A stretch of DNA of 64,000 nt from Eremophila alpestris peregrina (taxonomy: Eukaryota > Chordata > Aves > Passeriformes > Alaudidae): positions 16,122,813 to 16,186,812 of the forward strand of contig WMCF01000015.1 of assembly GCA_009792885.1 (NCBI GenBank). Direction: 5' to 3'. The stretch's first letter is position 1; every line of letters starts with the position of its first letter. The notes beneath the pieces were generated by a model. That model was not told the origin of the DNA, did no database searches, and saw only the letters and a program-made list of their open reading frames with translations. The position numbers and the translations under genes are program-made. Positions 50,901 to 62,000 of the stretch are shown here, one piece after another.

Positions 50901-53900
50901 AGAAACTCTGGGCATTTGGCCACTAAATACTGTTTTAGCTCTTGTCTCTCCTATGTGATTGGTTTCCTTTATAAGGTTTAATGGGACAAATTTTCAAATT
51001 TTCTGGAGGCTAGTTGTTAAAGAAACTCCTCACATCTTGACGTTTGGTCACATTGTTTTACTTTGGAGTTTAGGACTTTGTTTAGAGCTTTTTATTATTA
51101 TTTTAACAATTCATTTGCTATTCTCAATTGTAACCAAATCCAAAATGCATCCAAAAACATCACACTGCCCACGACCCCTTACTCACTTTACAATGTGTTC
51201 AATGAGACCAAGCATTTGGTACTGTATCTTTGGGCCTCCAATTGGCATTAAAACAAAGACTTGTACAGGAAAAACAGCTGCTATGTAAAAGGACTCTTTG
51301 AGAAACAGACTTTGACTTCCACTGCAAAACAAGAGGTTCCTGAACTCTTTTAGCTGGTAGAAAATTTTGGTATTGAACACACAGGCTGTGTCCAGCTCCA
51401 ACCAGCCCATTCCCCGCTGAAGGGCATCTCTACAGCAGGAAAAGGAGAACACAACTGTGTCAAGGCAATTCAAATAAAAGCCTTAATCTAGCAAAATTGT
51501 TTAAACCCTGCCTTTTGAGTACACTGTGCAGATGGCCCACTGTCAAAATCCCTATCTCCCTCCGCTAGCTGAAGCAGCAATAGCCCTAAAGTACTGTTTG
51601 GGATAATGAATGTGACACCACCCCAAGACACAGGTCACAGTCCCATTTGTGTCTCAAGGCTCTAAAAATCTGCTCTGCCTGTGAATCCCTTCTGGCTGCA
51701 GGAGCTGGGCCCAGCATTGCACTGGGACAAAAGCCTGTTTCATCCACCAGCACAGGCACAGCTCATTGTTCTGCAGCGCCACGTGCCAGTGGCACCTCAG
51801 GGATGCTTAAAACTAATTTATCATCCAACTAGGCACAGCATGGGCTTAGCAGCAGAGAGGGCAGGCGTCTCTAATCTGGTTCAGGGACTGCTTTAAAGTC
51901 GCTGCCACAGCTTAAAAGGAGAAACTGAGTAGGGAGAGATGCTTCTCTGTGTTTTCAGCCCTGAAGCCAGAGCACAAAAGGGCACCCAATGCACACATTA
52001 AGCCCTATTGCCAGAAACATGACAGGCTCTTGTGCATCCTCCTGAAGCCTTGCAAAATGTGAAATGGACTAAAATTCTTCCACCCATTCTTTTTCCACTC
52101 AAAATCAAGCTAGGAGAGAAATGGGAAGGAAGAAAAAGATGCAAGCAAACCCATCAGAGAAATGATGATCAGGGAAGGTGTGGAGGGTCCAAAGATGGGA
52201 GGTCTTAAAGCAAGGTCTGCAATTCAGACAAGTTTCATGCCTTTTTCTGAAATTGGAAGTGGGCAATTCTCAATGCTATTGCCAAACTACCTGATGACAG
52301 TTTTAAACTTGTATCCCCTGCAAACTAAACGTTACTTTTAGTTAAAATGATGGAGACTAAAATACTCATACACAGGAACTTCTCACTTACTGGGTTCTAC
52401 CTGTAGACTAATTCCTGCCAGGTGAGGGGAAATGCTTGAAAAAACATCTTAGTGCTTCCCACAGGAACACATATGTTTTCTGCCAGTACTGTAACATACT
52501 TCTGCAGTCATAAATGCTGCAAATTGAATTACAGCAAAGGTGTGTAAGAGGCAATTTCATTTCAGCACTGTCCTTTGTATAATCCCAACAAATGATGGTA
52601 CACTGGCTTTGATGGGAGACTATCACTTCAGGAGATACTCACAGTATCTCCTACTTTATTTTGCATTTCCTAGGGTAATGTGAAATATTCTTCTCCAAAC
52701 TAAGAGCATATATACACCTTGACCGTTTTACAGGAAGATGGTTTAAAGCACGGTGTAATTAAATGCCACACCATTAATCTATTTTGTGTACTGTGGTCTT
52801 AGATAAGGCTGTTTCTAGCCATCAAACATTTTTATGTCTTTTAGAGGTTAAAATAGGCTTCACCATAATTGGTAGCAATGATCTAATACTTTCAGCTTAA
52901 AGGCAGCATTATTGTAGCTATAAAACAGGTGAGAACACATTTAAATGCTGAATAGGATTGGTTTGTTAACTCCTGCTCAGGCACTACAGTGCTTAAGACA
53001 TTTTTTATAAGCATATATAAAATCATCAGTGACATCACAAATAATAGTTAGCAAGATAAAAATGTCCAGCAAGTGAAAAACATAAAATGAAGTTTTGCCT
53101 GAGTCACATAGTTTAAAAAGAATTGAAAAAAAATGGCAGAGATTTCTCACATAATTTATATTTGATACTAGTACTATACACTGTGGTGTGGTCACTTAAA
53201 AAATAGAGCTACAAACAGAAAGAAAAACTTCATCATGTCATCTTCAACAATTCTTTAAATGTAGTGTAAGAAGATTTTACTGAACCCTTAGGTACTAGGT
53301 GTTAAAAAAAGTGTTACAGTAAGAAATCTCTGTATTTGAACTGCACTGCTGTTCATTGGCCTTTGCCTGAAGACAATTCAACTGTCAGCAATCGTAAGAG
53401 ATGTGAGACAGACCTGCTGTCTGTCTGTTAGCACACTCAACATCCCACCACCATGTGCTGGTTCCACATGGAGAGAAAGGATAAGAAACTTATGTAAACC
53501 AACTTGTCAAATAATTTAGTGGTTCATAACTAATTTTCAACCTGAGTGAGAAAAGCAAAAACAAGTTGCTCTGCAGTAACCCAATATCAAGGTATGGCTA
53601 TGAATTTTTTTCAATCCTTTATGAGCAGAATTCAAAGAAACAGTTCAAGTTTAAATCCAGGAACAGTACAGAGGGGTGTACAGAGGTTTTAGAAGTCTTG
53701 GTTTCATATGGAGGACAACATAGCCTACCTAAAGATATCTTTATGGTATGATCCAAAGATCCCTCACTAATTTTGTAATAAAGCAATTCTTACAAAATTG
53801 AGCCCAGGTTTGACAAGTCCCTCACATGCCTCTGAAATCTTAATAACCAGCAAAAACATCATTGGTCACTGCCTCTACAGCTAACATGAAAAAAGCTCCT

Positions 53901-53975
53901 GAAACTCAGCAACTGTGAAACACCCTCACACTGCTGCATGCGATTGATCTGCCCTGATAATTAACAGAATGTAAA

Positions 53976-55190
53976 ATTCATCACAGAACATCCTGAGTTG
54001 GAAGGGACCCACAGGAATCATCGAAGCTGGACTCCTGGCCCCACAGAGAACACCCCAGGAATCACACCATGTGCCTGAAAGCCTTGTTCAAACACTTCTT
54101 GAGCTCTCTCAGGCTTGGTGCTGTGACCATTTCCCTGGGGTGCCTGTTCAATGCCCAACCACCCTCTGGGTGAAGAACCTTTTCCTGATGTCCATCCTAA
54201 ACCTCTGCTTCATGCTGTTTCCTCTGGTCCTGTCACTGATCACCAGAGAGGAGATCAGTGCCTGCCCCTCCTCTTCCCCTTGTGAGGATGTTGAAGACCA
54301 CAATGAGGTCTCTCCTCCAGGTTGAATGGACCAAGCGACCTCAGCTGCTCTTCCTATGGCATCCCCTCAAGACCCTCCACTATCCCCATTGCCCTCCTTT
54401 TGGACATTCTCTAGTAAGTTAAATGCTTTGTTTATATTGTGGCACCCAAACCAGCCCCAGCACTGGAGGTGAGGCTGCCCCAGCTCAGAGCAGAGCAGGA
54501 CAATCCACTCCTTTGCCCAGCTGGTGATGCTGTGCCTGATGCACCCCAGGACAGGGTTTTGCTCCGTTTGCTGCTAAGGCATTTCTGGCCTGCCATCGAT
54601 CAGGACCCCCAGGTCCCTTTCCATGGGGCTCCTTTTTAACCTCTCATGCCCCAGTCTGTCCATACATCAAGGGTTGTCCCATCCCAGGTGCAGAACCCAG
54701 CACCTGCCCTTGCTGAACCTCATTATGGGTGGTGATTGCCCATCTCTAATTTATCGAGATCTCTCTTCAGGGCCCCTCTGCCTTCCAGGGAATCAAGAGT
54801 TCCTCCTAATTTAGTATCACTGGCAAGGTTACCTAGCCCTTAATTAAGATGATGAAGAGCATAGGGCTGAGGCTGGAGCCCTGTGGAACCCCACTAGTGA
54901 CAGGTCACGAGTCTGATGTCACCCCATTCACTACAACATGTTCACCTATAGCATGATGTGCTTATCTAGCTGTGCTGGATACCCTTTTTGTCCAAAAGGG
55001 TATTTGAGAGACACTATCAAAAACTTTACTGAAATCCAAGATTACATCAACTGGATTCCCTTGATCAATCAGGTCAAGGACATTGTTGGAAAATGACATC
55101 AGGTTTGAAAAGCAGGTTCCCACACAAATCCCTGCTGGCTGTAACCCATTACTGTGCTATTCTTTGGGTGTTTTTCACTATGCACTAGTT
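53976..55190 (-). mobile_element. CR1 LINE, ~1.2 kb, 5'-truncated
   Basis: The plus strand shows the reverse complement of a CR1 3' half, starting with a degenerate form of the GAGTTGGAAGGGACC 3'-terminal block near 53997. Hallmark phrases include GTGCCTGAAAGCCTTG, ACCACCCTCTGGGTGAAGAA, CCAGGTGCAGAACCCAGCAC, GGAACCCCACTAGTGACAGG and the block ending CTGCTGGCTGTAACCCATTA. The 3' end therefore lies at the low coordinate and the element is in the same orientation as ZC3H13. Its coding frame (the C-terminal part of the reverse transcriptase ORF) is broken by many changes and small deletions, so it is an inactive old copy. The composition fits the CR1-J/X-like groups common in songbirds. Confidence 0.9.
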
Positions 55191-55579
55191 AGTCCTTTTT
55201 GAAAGCAGCCAGCATTTCCAAAATGCAGCTGGTCTCATAAACACCCAAAAGTGGTCATAAATAATTTCTTGACGTGTTTCTTTTTTGTGTGTGGGGTTTT
55301 TTTGTTTGTTTGTTTTGTTTAAACTTTATCAACAAGAAAGAGAGCCTTAACTGACTGGACTAAGTTTTGTGTCCAGAAATCACATTAAAGGAGACCTATG
55401 TTAAAGATGAAAAAGAGCTAGAGTTTGATCCAAATCCACACCAGAGACTACTGTGATAAGAAAGGGATTTGGAATAAAAGAAGGCAAACAGACTCACAGC
55501 TATTTAACAAATTTCAGAAGTGTACTGAGGGATCAAGGTGGTGGTGGAAATACCCATTTAAAATAAGGAAAAAGACACA

Positions 55580-55906
55580 CAGACAGTTTTCCTCAGTTTA
55601 ATATCAGTTAATGTTATAAACTGCTAAACCCAGACATCTTCACATTATTACACTTGATGCACCATAAAACAGGTTTATGTTACAGTGTAAGGTTCAATAT
55701 TACAAAAGTTGCAGAGACCTCTGCACAGAAGTCTTAACTTTTCACTCCTATTCACAACTAAACCCAACACTCTTAACTGTGTACAAATGGAGTATTTCCC
55801 TCCATCTTCTACCGCTGCTTTACAACCACCAGTTCTAAACAGCAACACCAACACTGGTAGTGAGAAATCAACTCAAAATCAAGAAAGTGCCCCTGCAGCC
55901 ATTTCC
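55580..55906 (-). other. ZC3H13: ZC3H13 3'UTR (putative)
   Basis: Untranslated sequence of about 330 nt between the stop codon and the predicted cleavage site. It is AT-rich and free of recognisable repeats. The end is set by the ATTAAA signal and the GU-rich element beyond it. A longer UTR running into the CR1 copy further downstream cannot be excluded. Confidence 0.55.
55597..55602 (-). terminator. ATTAAA polyadenylation signal
   Basis: ATTAAA on the minus strand, about 305 nt after the ZC3H13 stop. Roughly 10-25 nt further on, the minus strand reads CTGTCTGTGTGTCTTTTT, a classical GU/U-rich downstream element, which supports cleavage near 55575-55585. No AATAAA is visible closer to the stop. 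Confidence 0.6.
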
Positions 55907-56077
55907 TCAAGTCACACACACTTCCTGCTGGAGAGCTGGCTGTGGAATTTTGCTGTCCTCTGTCTTTTCCTGCCCGGGAACTTGGCACACAGTCTTTCTT
56001 TTGAATAACCGTAGACTCAACCGCAACAAGTCGCTGTCCATTGTTCCGGAATTGGTGTAAGTCTGTTTCGTTGCACC
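55907..56077 (-). CDS. ZC3H13: ZC3H13 last coding exon and stop
   Basis: The exon encodes 56 residues plus TGA: Gly-Ala-Thr-Lys-Gln-Thr-Tyr-Thr, then MDSDLLRLSLRLFKRK, then a polar tail ending Gln-Glu-Val-Cys-Val-Thr. The LLRLSLRLFKRK helix is conserved with mammals; the tail after it is more variable (the human protein ends Cys-Val-Ser). The stop is at 55909-55907. Confidence 0.95.
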   Translation of the reverse strand, partial: GATKQTYTNSGTMDSDLLRLSLRLFKRKTVCQVPGQEKTEDSKIPQPALQQEVCVT

Positions 56078-59000
56078 CTGTTGAAATTGGAAATGGAATT
56101 TAACCTCAGGCACTCTCAGTAATTAGAGGTTTAATCATACTAATCATACCACTAGAAAAGACTTGGAGAGTAAGTGATTTTTCTACAAGCATACAAAATC
56201 ATAAAACCTACTGCAGAAGTTTTTATTTTTACTTGGATTCTTCCAATTCTTATAAAAGTACATGGAATCTTAAGCAGGAAAATTATTCAACAGTTACCTT
56301 TGAAATAATATTTTACCTAATTATTTTGATTATGTATTCTCTAAATATAGAAAATGTATCTCCAGAATTTAAACCTCAAAATTATAAGAAAGAGGACCTA
56401 GCTTTAGTCTCAAACTTAAATTAATCTCCCATTCTACATAAAAAAAGTAAACACCCTATAACCTCTCTAAATAAAAGTCAGTTTATTATTTAAAGGACCA
56501 GATCTACTTCAGAACAACAAACACAAAAATCATGTCCCAAGAGAAAAGCTCTGCACAGGGGCATCTGTGCTCCCACACTTGACCCAGCACTGCAAGCAGA
56601 CCACTTGCCTTCTCATTCTTCATGAGCTGCTTCCGAATGGCAGAGTCCCTGCGGAAGCACAGCGCTTTGCAGCAAGGACCCAGGTTGCTGAGAAGACCGG
56701 CTCTCTCTTCTTTCCGCCGAAGTGCAGCCATGTTCAGTGCTCCCAGTTCGTGCTCAAAAAGGTTTTCTGCATCTAGAAAGAATTGAGATTTGCAGAGATC
56801 AATATAAACAGGGTATTTTTGAACAGCAACATACAGTCATTTGAATTTTCTTAACGTTTTACTATTTGTATTGCTGCCTTCTAAACAATATAAAGATTTG
56901 GGAAAAAAAGAGTATCTGAGTTTATAAAATAACATTAATAACTCCTTCACCATTCAAAGGGAAAGATGGATATACCCTTGTATTTAGTTTCAGCACTGGA
57001 AAGCAATATTGAGACAACAATCACTGGGAAGCCTAAAAATGAAGTGACAGCTTTGGACAGAAGGCAGGGTATGATTTATGGTCAGACGTGTGATGGACAA
57101 AAGGTGTTTGTTTACCACTTGCATTTATCATAAAGTAGCCCAAGTTTCACTTCTCTGCAATACAGCAGGTAACTGTGCCAGTGTCAACACTGTTTTTGTA
57201 CGGCTATGCAGAAGTGAAATACAGTTATCTAGAGTAATTTTTTTCATTTGTGGTGGATGAACCTGGAGAACAAGTCAGCAGCAGCTGCCAATGGACTACC
57301 CTTCCTACCAGCTCACCTAAGGCATTTAAAGGAACTCAAGGAGACAGGAGCAGTCCTTCAACACATTTACCAGAACTAACAGTGTGCAGAAAGAACACTT
57401 CTTGGAAAGATGGATCCTGAGGTGAATCTTGTTCTGCAACAAGTCTGCTTGTATGAAATGCAAAGACAAAAAGAGCACACAGGGCTGGACCAGAGCTCAC
57501 TGGTTTATAGCCCTTTTACAATAAATAGGAAAATTATTATGTAATAGAAAAAAAGCTGGATAGGTATGTGGCTGAGTCTATATAGTAATATATGTAGTAT
57601 AGTATATATGTAGCTGCCTCTATATAGTAAAGCTGGGTGTTCAGGAGAGAATTTAACACCTCACTCAAGATGTGAAGAACCCTGGGGAAAATACAACTTT
57701 TAAAAGCAAGGACTGCTCCAGCAGTTGGCAGTATGAACACAGAAGAGGACAAAGATGCATTTTTTAAACCACTCAGAACTTGGATAAAACTCAGTAGTTT
57801 TTAAACAAGGTGAAAAGAAACAATAAATTTCCATGAAATGAAGGGCAGGTTAAAGAGAACTGCACTGAAGTCAAAAACAACCTCAATGGACAATCAAAAA
57901 ATGGAAATAAGAGACAAGACACAAAAAGGCCACTTCAAAGGTAACATGGACAGCTCACAGAGTCTTCTCAGGTGCCAGATGCTTGCTGATCATATCTGGC
58001 AAGTAAGCATGCCCATATCCTTAGAGGAACAGTTGAATACAATAGAGGGCACGTCAGCTAAAAATCTCAATACTATCACATACTACAGATTTTTGTTTCC
58101 AAAGAAAAAATATTTTTAAAAAGCACACCCTGCCTGAAGCAAGGTATCATTTCCCTACTTTCTGCATTTAATAGTATTACCAGAAACATTATGGTTTGTC
58201 CCTCAACAAAGATGGGAACACCAACCTCAGGAATAAAACAGGGAGACAAATTATACCACCAAGAAGTCCAGACTGAAAATGCTACTTTTTCACTGTTACA
58301 TCCACTGAGCACATCTAGCTCAGATTCATTCAGTTTTCAGGGCACCACATTAGTGTCTTTCTTTAGAATATATGTGCTGTGACTGTGTAATTTTTATACA
58401 GAGAACATTCACCTGGCAGACTGCAGAGGAAGTGCAGACACTTGAAAGCTTACTGGCAAGTGTAGAACTCTGATGTGTGAGAGACTGCACACACACACCA
58501 AAGGGAAGTCAAGAGAGGCACTTCAAATCCCCTGTCATCTCCAGAGCAAGGCTCTGCTGAATCCAAGTATACTTAAGACAGTCCAGAGGCAGTGCTGGAG
58601 AGCCTCCTATTATCACTAGAACTTTATTTCTAGGGAAGCATGCAAAGATTGCTGAGCTTATTTCAGGTATCATTTAAACAGCCAGGTGGAATGATCCTGC
58701 AGTGCAGTTGCTGTTGCAAGGAATCCCCGGTAAGAATTGTTGAAGTATACAGCAAAATAAAAGCTCACAGGGAGAGAGACACAGTTCATACCTTACTGTA
58801 TCAGTTTGTATACTCAGGAAGATTCAATATTTTATTTGGCTCAAAAAAAAAAGTAGGAGCAGTAGTAACAGCTCACAATTAATATAGTTATATGATTTAA
58901 ATGGCTCAAGCAAACAGTGACATTGATGGAGATTAGCACAGCTAAAAGAAGTTTTTGATTTCTTTACCTGATACTGTGAGATTAACAAGACAACTGCATA

Positions 59001-62000
59001 AAGAATAATGTAAAGTGAAAGGTATTGTTTCAAATTAAGAACTGGAATTTACAGAGTTAAAAAAAAAAGATTGACAGCTACTATTATTTATCAGCCACAG
59101 TTTTCCAACATTTAGATCCTGCAATAATTTGCACAGAGGTCTTATAGAAAGCAAATGCTTCACAGTCCCAAAAGAACCATTCTACCATGCAAGTTGTTGC
59201 AAGCAGCTCAACTGGTTCCTGGGATGTGAAAGAGAAAAATTAGTATTCTTTCTCATGGAAAATCCCTGCTAACACTCAGAAGTGCAGTTAACAGCACAAG
59301 TACAGTTGATGCCTATGCCATTTATCGTGCATGTCTTACAACATAGACTTTGTCCAAATTATAAACCTGTAAACTACTGAATTTCCCACTTTTAGTAGAG
59401 GTATAATATACATGTTTCACTTAGTGCCTTCATTCTGATCCAAAACCCCTATCTATGAATTCTACAAAGCATCCTTAGAATGAAAATAAGAAATCTTATT
59501 TCCTTCTTGAAATACTGCTACTAGTTCACTGGAAAAGATATTTAGCTCTCTAAGAACCTGCTAATGCACCTTAGGCTAGGGAAGCATGAATGGTCTCACA
59601 AAAAGAATATTCCACTAAGATAAAAGCAATTTTGTTTGATTAGTCTAGACCTTCTCACCATTGCTGGAATCAAAACAGTAATCTGACTAACATGCTGCTG
59701 TATCACATTTCTGTAATTTTCACACGATATTCATTACATACTTTCTGTGGTCTTTGAAACCTAAAATAATGAACTAATGCACAAAAGACAGTTTAATCCC
59801 AGCAGAAGTTACCTTTAGGTTTTTCTAACGCTCTCTGGCATGTCTCTTTTATTTTGGTGAAAAGCTCTGGTCCTGCCAATCGCTTGGAAATGCCAACTCT
59901 CAACATAACAGCACCTGGTGTGAATTTTAAGAGTGCAGCCCCAGGCTCACGTGGTTCTTTTGGCTGCTTTGGCATAAGACTGGACCAGTCTACATCTATA
60001 ACATCCACTGGATCTGCAAAAACATTGAAAGAGAATGAGTTATCACATCACTACCCCTTACCACAGCAGATTAATTTCACATGCTGTGCACATGGCTGTC
60101 TCCTGAAAGCTATACATATATTAGATGAACATTGTTCTGCAGTACTCTTGGACCCTCCAGCTAAGAATGTCAAAACTCACTTGGATGGGTGGAAAACAGG
60201 AGGAATACAAAAAGAAATAGAAATAAAAAGCTATATGGATTAAAAGAACCCAACCCATGCCTAATATTCTGTTTTATTTTTATTGCAATCCCTTTGTGAA
60301 AGATTGTTCAGATCCTGCTTAGCCAGCAGGTTTGGACATAATACTTATGCATGCAGAAAAGTCACAGTACAACTGAACATACTAAAATGGATTCAGATTA
60401 AATGCTCAGAAAGATAGTTTAAACAGCCCAGATTACCTAACTTAAGACAATTAGGCAATTCCATTCTTCCCAATGCACTTGGAAAGCATTCAAACACAGA
60501 CAGAATCTGCTCACAGACTGCACTCCTAATTCAGAAAAACTGTCAACATCACAACAGCATTATATGCACACTGATCTAAACTTGATATTCAAATAATCAC
60601 AAAGGGGGGTTGATATACTTTTACCAGGCATCTTCTCATCCTCCTGTTGATCCTCACGCTTTTCAGCATCACCTGCCAGAATTTCATCCAGCTCATCATC
60701 ACTGATGGGCTCGTACTCTCCAGCACCAGACCCCAGTGACTGCACATCATTAGTCTTTGCTTCATCCTCTCCTCCTACAGAGACAGATACATACTGTAGC
60801 TTTAAAGCAATCCTATTTGTTTTCTAAACATGCTGTACACTGCCTGAAGACAAAAAGGTTTAGCAAACTAAACTGTTAGCTTTTAGGAATAAGTACATTC
60901 AACATAAAAGCTGGCATTAACCCACAGACACAGTGACGTTATTCCTCCCATACACAATGTGGCAGTTTGAATTTTACATACACTGGTCTATTTTTTGGTG
61001 CAGTATTAGTCAAACTGCACAGAGAAGGCCATTTTCCCAACCTACATGTTGATTATCTGATATCTGACATGTAGTTTATAATAATAAATAGTTTATGAAA
61101 ATCTAAGTTAGTCTTTCAGATGCTTTAGCACAATAATCTAAATTCAGGATTCAGTCCAAAGGTCCTAAAATAAGTAACAAAACTTATTTCTTAGGATCTG
61201 TGAACACAAGACACTCAAACACTGAATTCTGCAGTTCACAGAAGGGACATCCTCTCTCTCACCTCCAAGACTGAAAGATTTGACTCAAGCATTTAAAAAT
61301 TCCATGGCTCTAAACTCAGGCTTTACTACAGTTCTCCACCATGGGTACTAGCAATGAGTTGTACCATACAAACTGGACAGAATTTACAGGGATCCTCCTC
61401 AGTGGATGACTATTCTGATACCTTCCACTCCCTTAGCCAGAGTGAAACTGCTTCCATTTTAAGTTTTGCCCCCTTTCTTCGGGTTTTTGGGTTTTTTTTT
61501 TCAGCTTGCCTTTGCGGGGGAAGAAAAAGAAGTCACCTCAACTAACCTAAAAATCATCAAGGAAAAAGCAAGTACAAGACAAGCCACTAAAGCATAAACA
61601 AACTACTCAGACCATCTGGCAATGCTTTGGAGGAAGCATATAGCATCTTAAGCATTATTGAAGCCCACTCCAAAAGCAAACACACTAGGTTCAAAACATT
61701 AAGATAATTTAATAATATCCTGACATATTTTATTAAGACAATATACAACAGTTACTTGTCCAAGTAAATACCAGATACCTCCCCCTAACACCATCACATT
61801 TGGAAATTGTACTTAGTTTTCAAACAAGTTTTTTCCTTTTTAGAAAGGAGAATAAGGTGATCTGCTCTAGATTTCATTTTGTGTCTTACAACCTTAAATA
61901 TTCACTGCCTGTAAGATCCATCTGCTGCATCCACACTGATGTACAGATACACCAGTTCACCAGTACTACATGCCTGGACCCATCAAAAATTTACTGTTTT

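Larger units (their letters stand above)
26223..55579. other. SIAH3-ZC3H13 intergenic interval
   Basis: About 29 kb with no supportable coding gene. Minus-strand genes flank it on both sides, so ZC3H13 transcription points toward the SIAH3 promoter. Besides the leader/promoter, the 53976-55190 CR1 copy, the tandem and low-complexity tracts and the candidate elements listed separately, I see only anonymous unique DNA with short chance ORFs. Confidence 0.75.

Noticed and set aside
54071..54639. Plus-strand frames of 84 and 66 codons
   Set aside because: Antisense reading of the CR1 element; the actual CR1 coding strand is minus and is broken.
59854..60243. Plus-strand 129-codon frame
   Set aside because: Antisense shadow of a ZC3H13 exon running into its intron.
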